Shown here piece after piece: positions 8,316-17,387 of a DNA stretch of 64,000 bases. Location of the stretch: contig NZ_JAZHRT010000001.1 of the NCBI RefSeq assembly GCF_036924535.1, positions 7,316,001 through 7,380,000 on the forward strand, in the 5' to 3' direction. A model generated the notes under the pieces. It did no database searches. It saw only the letters and a program-made list of their open reading frames with translations, and had not been told where the DNA came from. Within the stretch, counting starts at the first letter, position 1; the number at the start of each line of letters is the position of its first letter. The translations under genes and the position numbers were made by a program. The DNA is from Bradyrhizobium sp. AZCC 2262. GTDB lineage: Bacteria > Pseudomonadota > Alphaproteobacteria > Rhizobiales > Xanthobacteraceae.

Positions 8316-8822
8316 ATGACCACGCTTGCCAACACCGCTCAAAACCCTCTCGTCCGCACGCTCTACAGGTCCGGCCTGCTCGCGGAAGATCTCGACTACC
8401 ACGTCGTCCGGGCCTCCATGGTGATCATGTTTTTCTTCTTCGGTTACCAAAAGTGGTTTCCATACGAGTTCGAAAGACTGGTCCCGTTCATCAGCAACGG
8501 GCCGCTGATCTGGTGGCTCTACCCGGTATTCGGCCACGCCGGCGCCAGCTATTTTCTGGGCGCCTCGGAGTGGACGTTCGGGACCCTGTTGCTCGCCGGC
8601 TTCTGGGACAAGCGACTCGGCATCCTCGGCGCCCTCGGCTCGACTGGCACCTTCATCGCGACCGTCACCATCATTCCATTCATGCCGGAGGGATGGGACG
8701 TCGCTGCGGGAGGATTCCCCGCGATGACCGGCAACGTTCCCTTTCTCATGAAGGATGTCGTTCTGCTCGCCGTGTCGCTCTACCTGCTGAGGCAGGACGT
8801 GGTCAGGCTGATCCGGCAGTGA
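8316..8822 (+). CDS. DUF417 (YkgB-like) membrane protein
   Basis: A 168-residue protein with four predicted membrane spans (MVIMFFFFGYQKWFPYE opens the first). The FGYQKWFPYE and early VRASMVIMFF segments are characteristic of the DUF417/YkgB family, reported in E. coli as stress-associated inner-membrane proteins of unclear function. The ATG at 8316 is preferred over an in-frame TTG at 8295 because GAAAGGA precedes it by nine bases. It starts 46 bases after the AhpD-like gene and is probably co-transcribed with it. Confidence 0.85.
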   Translation: MTTLANTAQNPLVRTLYRSGLLAEDLDYHVVRASMVIMFFFFGYQKWFPYEFERLVPFISNGPLIWWLYPVFGHAGASYFLGASEWTFGTLLLAGFWDKRLGILGALGSTGTFIATVTIIPFMPEGWDVAAGGFPAMTGNVPFLMKDVVLLAVSLYLLRQDVVRLIRQ

Positions 8823-8970
8823 AATCACGGATCTGCTCGCACCTCAGCAACTCGCCGGCAAATGCGAAACTTGCCGGCGAGCTTGGTTATGAGCATTCAA
8901 AATTCCCACTCGCCGGCTTCGGGATATGCATCTTGTTGCGGGCAGTGCGGCCGGTTAGCCCACAGGTTCA

Positions 8971-9957
8971 TCACCCCGCCAGCGCCACTTTCCGGAACGC
9001 CCTGACCAGCGCCCCCTCCAGTTTGCCCTCCATGCCGCAGAGGATCTGGTAGGCGTCCTGCCGGGCCATTGGCGGCCGGTATGGCCGGGCCTCGACAAGT
9101 GCTGCGAAGATGTCCGCGATCGTCAGCAATCTGACCAGATCGGAAATCTGCGAGCCCGCCAGTCCATCCGGATAGCCGGAGCCATCAAGATATTCGTGAT
9201 GATGCCTCACGCCATCCAGAATTTCCGGGCTGATGCCCGGTACGCCCTTCAGCAGATCATATCCGATCGCGGGATGGCGCCGGATGATCTCCTCCTCGTC
9301 CGGGTCGAGGCGTCCCGGCTTGTCCAGGATCGACAGCGGGATGCGCGCCTTGCCGATGTCGTGGAGCGTCGCCGCCATTCCGAGCCGCGAGACATCCCCG
9401 CCGGAGAATCCGACATCCAGCCCGAAGGCGACCGCAACACCGGTCACAAGCAGGCAGTGCTGAAAGGTGCCCTCATGATAGCGGCGCACCTCGTCGAGCC
9501 AGGTCGAAAGCCCGTCCTGCCCGACGCGGGTGACGATCCTCGACGTCGCGCGCTTCGCATCGACAAGGTTCAGTGGCTTGCCACGGCGCACATTCGAAAA
9601 CATCGAGGCGAAGGCGGCCACACCTTCGTCCAGCTCAACTGCCGGATCGGCCGCTTTATCCTCCTCGGCCGCTTCCGCCTCTTCGATCTGCGCGACCTTG
9701 AGAACCGCTTCCTTGGGGCGTGAAATGACGGCGGTTGCGCCGAGCGCATGGGCCTGCGCAACCATCGAACGGGAGAGATTGTGAACGACGAACAGCTTCT
9801 CGGGAATGTCGGCAAGCTCTTGCATGACGAACTTGACCTGATCGACGCGCGCCATCTGCCGCAGGTCAATGTCGACCATCAGCACGCCATGCGACCTGAT
9901 CCCGGTGCCGTCGCCGTCCAGTACCCAGGGTACCACGGCGTGTTGCGGTTCGAGCAT
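8971..9957 (-). CDS. HD-GYP domain protein with degenerate receiver-like N-terminus
   Basis: A 328-residue protein. Residues ~1-90 look like a receiver fold but lack a clear DD...D...K set (VLMVDIDLRQ is the only acidic candidate). Residues ~150-320 form an HD-GYP domain: HDIGKARIPLSILDKPG, RRHPAIGYDLL, HHHEYLDGSGYPDGL and LTIADIFAAL cover the HD metal ligands and the GYP signature. HD-GYP proteins hydrolyse cyclic di-GMP, so this is a probable cytoplasmic phosphodiesterase affecting motility or biofilm. No dedicated kinase lies next to it. An acidic Glu/Ala linker joins the domains. Confidence 0.87.
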   Translation of the reverse strand: MLEPQHAVVPWVLDGDGTGIRSHGVLMVDIDLRQMARVDQVKFVMQELADIPEKLFVVHNLSRSMVAQAHALGATAVISRPKEAVLKVAQIEEAEAAEEDKAADPAVELDEGVAAFASMFSNVRRGKPLNLVDAKRATSRIVTRVGQDGLSTWLDEVRRYHEGTFQHCLLVTGVAVAFGLDVGFSGGDVSRLGMAATLHDIGKARIPLSILDKPGRLDPDEEEIIRRHPAIGYDLLKGVPGISPEILDGVRHHHEYLDGSGYPDGLAGSQISDLVRLLTIADIFAALVEARPYRPPMARQDAYQILCGMEGKLEGALVRAFRKVALAG

Positions 9958-10261
9958 GGCACGAATCGCCCGGTAACTTCGTCGGTTCGTCTGTCACAAA
10001 GTAGACGAGCATTAAACTTCCGTTCCCGGTACTCTCGAGGTAGCTGCCCTTTAAAATTGAAGCACTAAAAAGAAAATGAATTGTCTTTCCGATGGTCCGG
10101 ACGACCGAGCCCCGTACTTCGCGCGAGGCATCCCAAGCATTTTAGTCAACATCAAACTTGGCTACCTTGCCGTTAAGCATACACCACGTATAACTACGTA
10201 CCTCAAACAGGTGAGCACATCGGTCGAGTTCCGAAGGATCGTCAGATCGAGGGCAAAGTCA
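9958..10261. other. Intergenic region between HD-GYP and GH16 genes
   Basis: About 300 bases, noticeably more AT-rich than the flanking genes, especially around 10010-10080. It could hold divergent promoters for the two flanking genes. An in-frame ATG at 10076 would extend the GH16 protein by 62 residues, but that stretch has poor coding character. No repeat or terminator recognised. Confidence 0.4.
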
Positions 10262-11293
10262 GTGAATGATCTCCTGTCGTCCCGAAGCGAACCGGGAACC
10301 GAGAGATTGACGCTGCGCGCTTTGGTCTCGATCGGCTGCATGTTCGCCAGTCCGGCGTTCGCGCAGGCCGATCTGGCCGGCGCGACAGCTAAGCTCACGC
10401 TGCAGGTCGCGACCGCCATCCTTGGCGAAAAATGCCGCCGCATCGAAGCACCGGATCCCGCGTCGCTTGCTTCGGTATCATTGCACCGAACCTTCCACGA
10501 TGATTTCGACAGCCATCCGCTGCTGGATGAAAGATGGGCGTCGCATTACGCCGGCGGCGCCGCCTGGCCGGAGGCGCGCTATTGGGGCGGCGCCGGCTCC
10601 GACTTCAGGCGCAAGACCAATTATAATGGCGAGCAGCAGATCTATGTCGATCCGCGCTATGGCGGACGGGAAACAACGCCGCTCGGCCTCGACCCGTTCA
10701 AGGTCAAGGACGGCGTTCTCTCGATCACAGCCAGCCGCACCCCGCCGGCACTGAAAACCGTTCTCTTCGATAATGAATATATCTCGGGCATCCTGACGAC
10801 CCAGAGCCGGTTTTCCCAGAAGTACGGCTATTTCGAAATGCGCGCCAAGATACCGGTCGGCGTCGGCGTGTGGCCGGCGTTCTGGATGCTCGCCGATGAT
10901 GGCGGCTGGCCGCCGGAAGTCGACGTCATGGAGGGCCGCGGGCAACAACCGGGCGACATCGTGATGACGACGCATTGGCGGATACCGGAGACACAGCGCG
11001 TGGAACGCTGCGGGTTCGACTTCAGGGTATCGGACGCCCCGACCGTCTTCCACGACTACGGCGTGCTGTGGCAGCCGGATCGCATCACCTATTTCATCGA
11101 CCGCCAGCCGGTCTCCGAGATCAAGGTGCCGGTCGGCTTCGGTGTGCCCATGTATATGATCATCAACCTCGCGATGGGCTCGAAGACTTTCGAGGGCGTG
11201 GGGTTCGTCGACGGCGAATCTCCCAATGTCGTCGCATTCGAGATCGACAGGATATCCGCCTACCAGATCGACGAACGCGCTGACCGGAGATGA
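10262..11293 (+). CDS. Secreted glycoside hydrolase family 16 protein
   Basis: A 343-residue exported GH16 enzyme. A signal peptide (LTLRALVSIGCMFASPAFAQ) ends near residue 35. The GH16 catalytic motif ExDxxE appears as EVDVME with Glu219 (nucleophile), Asp221 and Glu224 (acid/base). Typical flanking strands are present: YGYFEMRAKIP, GVWPAFWML and FHDYGVLWQPDRITYFID. GH16 members cleave beta-1,3/1,4-glucans or galactans; the exact substrate cannot be read. I chose the GTG at 10262 because the signal peptide follows it and GAGGG lies eight bases upstream. Its stop overlaps the start of the GH1 gene by four bases, so the two are translationally coupled. Confidence 0.85.
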   Translation: MNDLLSSRSEPGTERLTLRALVSIGCMFASPAFAQADLAGATAKLTLQVATAILGEKCRRIEAPDPASLASVSLHRTFHDDFDSHPLLDERWASHYAGGAAWPEARYWGGAGSDFRRKTNYNGEQQIYVDPRYGGRETTPLGLDPFKVKDGVLSITASRTPPALKTVLFDNEYISGILTTQSRFSQKYGYFEMRAKIPVGVGVWPAFWMLADDGGWPPEVDVMEGRGQQPGDIVMTTHWRIPETQRVERCGFDFRVSDAPTVFHDYGVLWQPDRITYFIDRQPVSEIKVPVGFGVPMYMIINLAMGSKTFEGVGFVDGESPNVVAFEIDRISAYQIDERADRR

Positions 11294-12759
11294 CGATGTT
11301 CGGAAAATTCTCGCGCCGGCATTTTGCAAGGCTTGCTGGCCTGTCCGCGCTCGGCATCGCCGCGCCGCCGGCCGACGCGACGGCGCAAGGGGCAGCCGAG
11401 CGGCCGGGGCCTGCGAGTTTTCCGAAGGACTTCGTGTGGGGCACCGCCACCTCGGCCTACCAGATCGAGGGCGCGGTGAACGAAGACGGCCGCGGCCGCT
11501 CGATCTGGGACACTTTTGCGCACACGCCCGGCAAGATCGAGGACAAGACCACCGGCGATTTCGCCAACGATCACTACCACCGCTACAAGGAAGACATCGG
11601 CCTGATCAGGGAATTGGGCGCAAGAGCCTACCGGTTTTCGATCGCGTGGCCGCGGGTGTTTCCGGAAGGAACGGGCAAGCCGAACCCCAAGGGCCTCGAC
11701 TTCTACGACCGCCTCATCGACGAGTTGCTCAAGCAGGGCATCGAGCCATATGCGACGCTCTATCACTGGGACCTGCCGCAGGCGCTCGAGGACAGAGTGG
11801 GCGGCTGGCGATCCAGCGAAACGTCGAAAGCATTCGGGGATTATGCCGGCTACGTGGCGGCGCGTATCACTGATCGCGTCAGGTCGATCTTCACGATCAA
11901 CGAAGCCGGAAGGTTCGTGAATTTCGGCTATGGATGGGGCATCGATGCCCCCGGCCTCAAGCTGCCGGACGCGGAAGTCAACCAGGTCCGCCATCACGTG
12001 GCGCTGGCGCACGGCCTCGCCGTCCAGGCGATCCGCGCGCATGGACGCGCGGGCACCAAGGTGGGTCCGGCCGAAAACATCGCGGCCTGCGTGCCGGCGT
12101 TCGACACGCCGGAAAACGTTCGCGCCGCCGAGATCGCGACGCGCGAATTGAATTCGGGCTTCCTCGGCGTCATCCTGGAGGGCAAATACACCGACGGGTT
12201 TCTGCAGTTCGCAGGCCCGGCCGCGCCAAAATTCACCGATGAGGAATTGAAGATCATTTCCTCACCCAATGATTTCGTCGGCCTCAACATCTACGCGCCG
12301 CAATTCTATATCGCGGCCTCCGACAAGCCGTCCGGCTGGCGCGTGCTGCCGTTCCCCGCCTCGTTCCCGCACATGAATTCGGAATGGCTGCGCGTGGGGC
12401 CGGAGACGATCTACTGGGCGCCGCGCCTGGCGGCAAAAGTCTGGAATATCGAGACGATCTACATCAGCGAGAACGGCACCTCGTCGGAAGACAAGCTTCA
12501 TGCCGATGGTCAGGTCTACGACCTCGATCGCATCATGTATCTGCGCAATTATCTCAGGCAATTGCAGCGCGCGACGTCGGAGGGCGTGCCGGTCCGCGGC
12601 TATTTCCTCTGGAGCCTGATGGACAATTTCGAATGGATCTTCGGCTACGGGCAGCGCTTCGGACTCTACCACGTCGACTTCGAGACGCAGCGCCGGACCC
12701 CGAAACTGAGCGTCGCCTTCTATCGCGACGTGGTGGCGCGAAATGCGATCGGCGTCTGA
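11290..12759 (+). CDS. Tat-exported GH1 family beta-glucosidase
   Basis: A 489-residue glycoside hydrolase family 1 enzyme. The N-terminus has a twin-arginine signal (FSRRHFARLAG, Arg9-Arg10). The N-terminal GH1 signature is FVWGTATSAYQIEGA, the acid/base is Glu205 in TINEAGRF, and the nucleophile is Glu394 in YISENGT. The usual TFNEP is altered here to TINEA, which may modify but need not abolish activity. The ATGA overlap with the GH16 gene and shared export suggest joint breakdown of a beta-glucan: GH16 cuts the polymer, GH1 removes terminal glucose. A second ATG six bases downstream could also serve as start. Confidence 0.9.
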   Translation: MTMFGKFSRRHFARLAGLSALGIAAPPADATAQGAAERPGPASFPKDFVWGTATSAYQIEGAVNEDGRGRSIWDTFAHTPGKIEDKTTGDFANDHYHRYKEDIGLIRELGARAYRFSIAWPRVFPEGTGKPNPKGLDFYDRLIDELLKQGIEPYATLYHWDLPQALEDRVGGWRSSETSKAFGDYAGYVAARITDRVRSIFTINEAGRFVNFGYGWGIDAPGLKLPDAEVNQVRHHVALAHGLAVQAIRAHGRAGTKVGPAENIAACVPAFDTPENVRAAEIATRELNSGFLGVILEGKYTDGFLQFAGPAAPKFTDEELKIISSPNDFVGLNIYAPQFYIAASDKPSGWRVLPFPASFPHMNSEWLRVGPETIYWAPRLAAKVWNIETIYISENGTSSEDKLHADGQVYDLDRIMYLRNYLRQLQRATSEGVPVRGYFLWSLMDNFEWIFGYGQRFGLYHVDFETQRRTPKLSVAFYRDVVARNAIGV

Positions 12760-12817
12760 ACAGCGCGATTCACTTCCATCCAGCGAACCGATGCCGATCC
12801 GTTTGAAGGAGCACACG

Positions 12818-13267
12818 ATGATTGAGTGGTTCGACGATCTTGCGTTGGGGATGCGTTTCAAGAGCGGAAACGTGCAGATCACCGAAAGCGACATCAAACG
12901 TTTCGCTGCGGAATATGATCCGCAACCGATGCATCTGGACGAAGCCGCTGCGGCAAAAACGGCATTCAAAGGTCTCGCGGCTTCGGGATGGCATACGGCT
13001 GCGATCGCCATGAACCTCGCCGTCCAAGTTCGGCCGTTCGGTCGCCATCCCTTGATTGGGATGGGCGTCGACGAGCTACGCTGGATGGCGCCGGTGCGAC
13101 CCGGCGATACGCTCCATCTCGAAGGAGAGGTTGTCGGCCTCACGCCATCGCGAACAAAGCCGCAAGGCATAGCGCTGGTGAAATGGACTGTGTTCAATCA
13201 GAACGGCGAGGCCGTCTATACCTTCACCCCGATCGCTATCGTTCCTCGCCGACCCCCATCAACCTAG
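12818..13267 (+). CDS. MaoC-like dehydratase (hot-dog fold)
   Basis: A 149-residue single hot-dog domain of the MaoC/(R)-specific enoyl-CoA hydratase type. The segment FAAEYDPQPMHLDEAAA carries the catalytic Asp and His of the hydratase motif, followed by the GLAASGWHT helix and the DELRWMAPVRPGDTLHLEGEV strand pair. Members hydrate enoyl-CoA thioesters in fatty-acid or polyhydroxyalkanoate metabolism. The ATG at 12818 follows GAAGGA by eight bases. Genomic context (after the glucanase pair) gives no hint of its pathway. Confidence 0.88.
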   Translation: MIEWFDDLALGMRFKSGNVQITESDIKRFAAEYDPQPMHLDEAAAAKTAFKGLAASGWHTAAIAMNLAVQVRPFGRHPLIGMGVDELRWMAPVRPGDTLHLEGEVVGLTPSRTKPQGIALVKWTVFNQNGEAVYTFTPIAIVPRRPPST

Positions 13268-13288
13268 AGCGCCGCCCGTACCCGGCTC

Positions 13289-13525
13289 TCAATCATATCT
13301 CGCGGCTTGCCGCAGCGGCGCCGATATCTCGGAGATGGAGCGCTGCTTGCCGTCGATTGCCACAGTCGCGACCGGTTCCTGCGCCAGCTTGCGCGATGAT
13401 TCGTGACCGACGAATACGCCTGCCGCGGTGAGCAACAGCACGACATAAAGTGCGAACATGCCGCCGACCCATTGCCAGTAGATCCGGCGGGCGTCGGGGG
13501 TCAGGCTTTCGAGTAATCGGCGCAT
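13289..13525 (-). CDS. Small single-span membrane protein
   Basis: A 78-residue protein with one membrane segment (WVGGMFALYVVLLLTAAGVF, residues ~20-40) and a soluble C-terminus. The start is well supported: AGGAGG lies six bases before the ATG at 13523-13525. It ends about 20 bases from the convergent MaoC gene. No known family; function unknown. Confidence 0.65.
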   Translation of the reverse strand: MRRLLESLTPDARRIYWQWVGGMFALYVVLLLTAAGVFVGHESSRKLAQEPVATVAIDGKQRSISEISAPLRQAARYD

Positions 13526-13626
13526 GGTTTGCCTCCTCATCAGGAAACCTTATGAGTTGCGTATAGCCGCCATGCCCGACGCCGTGCGTGACGTACTTCA
13601 CAGATGTCGATTTGGACGGAGAAGCC

Positions 13627-13947
13627 GTGACCGGAGCCGAACTGAAGAAACTTCGCAAGCATCTCGGGGAGGCCATCGGCCAGCCGCTGTCGGTGGCCGA
13701 CATGGCCAAACTCTGCGGGCTGCCGCCCTCCGATGGCGCCGACACCATCCGCAAATGGGAGGTCACCGGCCCGACCGGACCCGTGGCGGAGCTGCTGCGC
13801 ATCCTGGCGATGGCCAGCGACCACTATCCGATCCTCGAAATGTTCAACGTGTTCGACCGCCACGACGTCCTGGTGAAGGACCGCCCCGCCCGCCGGCAGG
13901 CCTTCCGCGAGCAGATGCGCAGCGACGTGCGGCGCCGCATTGGTTAA
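13627..13947 (+). CDS. Putative helix-turn-helix DNA-binding protein
   Basis: A 106-residue protein with an XRE-like arrangement: GAELKKLRKHLGEAIG, then SVADMAKLCGLPPS and DGADTIRKWEVTGPTGPVAE, resembling a DNA-binding helix pair with a Trp in the recognition region. The C-terminal half is basic. I prefer the GTG at 13627, which has GGAG about six bases upstream; another GTG at 13588 would add 13 residues with no good ribosome site. Likely a small transcriptional regulator; target unknown. Confidence 0.6.
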   Translation: MTGAELKKLRKHLGEAIGQPLSVADMAKLCGLPPSDGADTIRKWEVTGPTGPVAELLRILAMASDHYPILEMFNVFDRHDVLVKDRPARRQAFREQMRSDVRRRIG

Positions 13948-14062
13948 GCGAAGCTTGCCCGGAGGCTCCGGAGGGGCCGGAAATTAAGCCTTTCCTTACC
14001 TTTGATTAGGCCTTCATTAAGTACAAAAAACGTTTGTTCGCCAATGGGTTGAGTTAGCATTC

Positions 14063-14084
14063 GCTGTCACATCCGGGTGACAGC
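14063..14084. promoter_or_regulatory. Perfect inverted repeat upstream of porin gene
   Basis: GCTGTCAC-ATCCGG-GTGACAGC, an eight-base perfect stem with six-base loop followed by ATTTTAG. It lies between the HTH gene and the outer-membrane protein gene, 85 bases before the latter's start. It may be a weak terminator for the upstream gene or an operator or 5' leader hairpin for the porin. Confidence 0.4.
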
Positions 14085-14169
14085 ATTTTAGATAAATGCA
14101 GTCTAATTGCGTGGGCATGGAAGGCGCCCCGCACACAGGGTCGCCGAACGGTTTTCGGAGACCAGCACA

Positions 14170-14898
14170 ATGAAGAAGATCCTCGCCGCCCTCGTGGCCT
14201 TCGCCGCCCTCACCGCCGCAGCCCCCGCCCCTGGCGCCGACCTCGGGTCCGGCCGTTATTACAAGGGACCCGCTTATGAGCCAGCGATGGCCGTCGCCAG
14301 ATGGACCGGCTTCTATATCGGCGGCCATCTCGGCGGCGCCTTCAGCGGCAGCAACAACTTCAACGGCGCGGTGCTGAGCGATTCCAGCGCCCGCCTGCTC
14401 GGCGGCGTTCAGGCCGGCCTCGATTGGCAGTTCGCGCCGAACTGGGTGCTCGGCACCGAGGGCCAGTATTCCTGGCTCGGCAAGAATAACCTCACCGCCA
14501 CCTTCCCCGGCGGCTACGTCTATACCAACGATCAGCGCGGCCTCGGCTCGATCACGGCTCGCATCGGCTACACCTGGGGTCCGGGCCTGGCCTATGTCAA
14601 AGGCGGTTACGCCTATTCGGACAACGCCGAGAGGGTGACGCTCGGCGGCGTTCCGACCGCCTTCCTGCTCGATGGCAACCACAGCAACGGCTACACCGTC
14701 GGCGCCGGCGTCGAATACATGTTCGTCCCGAACTGGTCGGTCAAAGGCGAGTACATGTATTACAACTTCGGCAGCTCCCGCTTCGTGACGCCTGTCGCGC
14801 TGGCGCCGTTCGGCAGCTTCACCACCGAAGACCACACGCTGAAGCTCGGCGTCAATTATCGCTTCAACTTCGCAAGCCCGGTGGTGGCACGCTACTGA
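14170..14898 (+). CDS. Omp25/Omp31-family outer membrane beta-barrel protein
   Basis: A 242-residue precursor with a Sec signal peptide (MKKILAALVAFAALTAAAPA). The mature part starts with WTGFYIGGHLGGAFSGSN, the hallmark opening strand of the alphaproteobacterial Omp25/Omp31 (opacity-like) eight-strand barrels. It ends HTLKLGVNYRFN, a typical last strand with terminal aromatic pattern. These abundant surface proteins stabilise the outer membrane. A strong terminator follows. GGAG lies ahead of the start at about nine bases. Confidence 0.9.
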   Translation: MKKILAALVAFAALTAAAPAPGADLGSGRYYKGPAYEPAMAVARWTGFYIGGHLGGAFSGSNNFNGAVLSDSSARLLGGVQAGLDWQFAPNWVLGTEGQYSWLGKNNLTATFPGGYVYTNDQRGLGSITARIGYTWGPGLAYVKGGYAYSDNAERVTLGGVPTAFLLDGNHSNGYTVGAGVEYMFVPNWSVKGEYMYYNFGSSRFVTPVALAPFGSFTTEDHTLKLGVNYRFNFASPVVARY

Positions 14899-14921
14899 GC
14901 GCTTTCAACTGTGAATTGCGG

Positions 14922-14954
14922 AAGGCCGGCTTTCATGCCGGCCTTTTGCTTTTT
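14922..14954 (+). terminator. Rho-independent terminator after Omp gene
   Basis: AAGGCCGGC-TTTCAT-GCCGGCCTT followed by TTGCTTTTT: a nine-base GC-rich stem, six-base loop and T-rich tail, starting 23 bases after the porin stop. Confidence 0.9.
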
Positions 14955-15116
14955 GGACACCGTTTTCCGGTTCACGGAAAAAATCGATCAAAAGCAAGCA
15001 ATCGGTTGTCAAAAATGCGGCGAAAAGCCTTCCGGTTCCAAACTTGTTAACCGGGTATCGCGATACTGCCGCGCAAGGAAACATCTCAAGGTAGCGTAGA
15101 CGGGACAGCGGGAAAA

Positions 15117-17243
15117 ATGTCGGCACGATCCAAATCACGGCTCAAGGGTTTTCGTTTCGGCGTCAGGGGCAGTCTGTTTGCCGCCTTCGCCGTCATCGCT
15201 GGCATGGCGATCGTCATCTCCGCCGGCGCCGGCCTGATGCTCGGGCGCCTCGGCGGAACCATGGTCGACCTGAGCGGGCGGGATATCCCCCGTCTCGCCG
15301 CCAGCCTGCAGCTATCCGCACAGAGCGCCAGCCTCGCCAGCCAGGGGCCGGCGCTGCTGGCCGCGCGCAGCGAAGAGGCGCTGAACGATCGAACCAAGAA
15401 AATGAAGGAAACCCAGGCGGTCGCGCTGCAGAAGCTCGGCGAGATCGTCGAACTCGGTGCCGACAAGGCGGTCGTCGCCGCCCTCACCGAGAACATGAAG
15501 AACATCGATGAGGTGATCAAGAGCCTCGGCGGGGCCGCGCGCGAGCGACTCGAACTGGGCGCCCAGCACGAAAAGCTCTACGATGCGGTTCGCAAGGCGC
15601 AGCGGCGCTTCGTGGCCGCTGCGGGACCAGCGGCAATCGACGCGCAGACCGAGCTCTACAGCATCTACGCTGCCCCCAACTTCTCGCAGGCCGAAGCCAT
15701 CCGGGCCCACAAGACGGCCGACCAGCTCGCCGACATCGCCGCCAGCGGCAATCTCATAGCGTTCGACATGATCGCCGCGCTTTCGACCACCAGCGCCGAT
15801 GTACTCGAAGCCACCGCCAGGGACTTCCGCACCGCGCAGGCGCGCGTGAAGTCCAATCTCGAAGCGCTGCCCAAAACCACGGCGATGCGCTCCGTTCAAA
15901 ACACGACCCTAAGCCTGCTGGCGCTTGCCGACGGCAAGACCGGCGTCTTCAAGGTCCGCCAGCAGGAGCTGGATTCGGACGATTACGGCCAGACCATTCT
16001 GGAGGAAACCCGCAAGCTCAATGTCGGCCTCGGCATCAGTGTGCAGCAACTGGTCGACGCCGTGCAGAAGGAAACCGACGCCGCGGCCTGGCAGGCGCGC
16101 CAGGAGATCTCGTTCGGGACCATGGTCATGCTCGCCCTCGGCGTATCGACGCTGGTCGGCTCGATCCTGTTCGTCTGGCTCTATGTCGGCCGCAACATCC
16201 TGCGGCGGATCAGCAATCTGCAGCGTTCGATGCAATTGCTGTCCAGCGGCGACCTCGAATCGGAGGTCTATCAGACCCACCACCAGGACGAGATCGGCGT
16301 CATGGCGGATTCGCTGCAGGTGTTCCGCGAGAGCATGATCCAGAGCCGCGCGCTCTCCGCCGACCAGGACAAGGATCGCATAGCCAAGGGTGAACGCGCC
16401 AGCCGCATGGAAGCGCGTATCGTCGAGTTCGAAACCACCGTTCGCACCGCCCTCGACAGCCTGTCGACGGCTGCGGGCTCGATGCAGTCGACCGCAAAGA
16501 CCATGTCGGCGAGCGCCGACAAATCCAGCGCACTGGTGACCACGGTGGCGACCGCCGCCGAGCAGACCTCGGCCAACGTGCAGACCGTGTCGTCGGGCAC
16601 TGAAGAATTGTCCTCCTCGATTGAGGAGATCGGCCGTCAGGTCGTCACGTCGTCGGAAATCGCCCGCAAGGCGGTCGAAGACGCCGGCGCGACCGACGCC
16701 ACCATGCAAGGGCTCGCGGATAACGCCGCGCGGATCAGCGTGGTGGTCGACCTGATCCAGACCATCGCCTCGCAGACCAACCTGCTGGCGCTGAACGCCA
16801 CCATCGAGGCGGCGCGCGCCGGCGACGCCGGCCGCGGCTTTGCCGTGGTCGCCTCCGAAGTCAAGAGCCTCGCCAACCAGACCGCGAAGGCCACCGACGA
16901 GATCCGCCAGCAGATCGGCAGCATGCAGACGGTGACGGAGACCGCGGTCTCCGCGATCCGCAACATCAGCAGCACGATCGCCGAGATCAACGAGGTGACC
17001 ACCGCGATCGCGGCCGCGGTCGAGGAGCAGGGTGCGGCGACGCGCGAAATCGCGCGCAACATCCAGCATGCCGCGAGCGGCACCAGCGAGGTTTCCACCA
17101 ACATCGTCGGCGTCTCCAGCGCCTCGGCGCAGGCCGGAACCACCGCCAGCGAGGTGCTGACCGCCTCCGACGCGCTGCGCCGCGAGGCCGACGTGCTGCG
17201 CGAGGAAATCGACGCGTTCCTGTCGAATATCCGGGCGGCGTGA
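15117..17243 (+). CDS. Methyl-accepting chemotaxis protein
   Basis: A 708-residue chemoreceptor. A membrane span at ~18-42 is followed by a long helical periplasmic domain (~45-335), a second span at ~340-360 ([20 protein letters not shown]), a HAMP domain (~360-415) and a cytoplasmic signalling region. The conserved hairpin tip [20 protein letters not shown] is intact and sits near residue 560; it couples to CheA/CheW. The C-terminal ends without the CheR-binding pentapeptide. The periplasmic domain is all-helical, like four-helix-bundle sensors; the ligand is unknown. No che genes are nearby, so it is an orphan receptor. Confidence 0.93.
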   Translation: MSARSKSRLKGFRFGVRGSLFAAFAVIAGMAIVISAGAGLMLGRLGGTMVDLSGRDIPRLAASLQLSAQSASLASQGPALLAARSEEALNDRTKKMKETQAVALQKLGEIVELGADKAVVAALTENMKNIDEVIKSLGGAARERLELGAQHEKLYDAVRKAQRRFVAAAGPAAIDAQTELYSIYAAPNFSQAEAIRAHKTADQLADIAASGNLIAFDMIAALSTTSADVLEATARDFRTAQARVKSNLEALPKTTAMRSVQNTTLSLLALADGKTGVFKVRQQELDSDDYGQTILEETRKLNVGLGISVQQLVDAVQKETDAAAWQARQEISFGTMVMLALGVSTLVGSILFVWLYVGRNILRRISNLQRSMQLLSSGDLESEVYQTHHQDEIGVMADSLQVFRESMIQSRALSADQDKDRIAKGERASRMEARIVEFETTVRTALDSLSTAAGSMQSTAKTMSASADKSSALVTTVATAAEQTSANVQTVSSGTEELSSSIEEIGRQVVTSSEIARKAVEDAGATDATMQGLADNAARISVVVDLIQTIASQTNLLALNATIEAARAGDAGRGFAVVASEVKSLANQTAKATDEIRQQIGSMQTVTETAVSAIRNISSTIAEINEVTTAIAAAVEEQGAATREIARNIQHAASGTSEVSTNIVGVSSASAQAGTTASEVLTASDALRREADVLREEIDAFLSNIRAA

Positions 17244-17252
17244 CTTCCCTCC

Positions 17253-17333
17253 GTCATTCCGGGGCGATGCGCGAGCATCGAACCCGGAATCTCGAGATTC
17301 CGGGTCTGGTCCTTCGGACCATCCCGGAATGAC
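17253..17333. repeat. Intergenic palindromic repeat (Bradyrhizobium-type)
   Basis: An 81-bp element bounded by GTCATTCCGGG and its inverse CCCGGAATGAC, with a nested perfect palindrome ACCCGGAATCTCGAGATTCCGGGT and a further TGGTCC/GGACCA hairpin. It lies between two same-strand genes. Such modular palindromes are dispersed in Bradyrhizobium chromosomes (recollection, not searched here). Confidence 0.7.
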
Positions 17334-17387
17334 AGGCAGCCCGTTTTTCAACTAGCGCGACGCCGCCTCTACCGCTAAGCCGGTAGC

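Noticed and set aside
10076..10261. Extended N-terminus of the GH16 protein
   Set aside because: The extra 62 residues precede the signal peptide, are AT-rich and lack a ribosome site; the GTG at 10262 gives a normal export signal.
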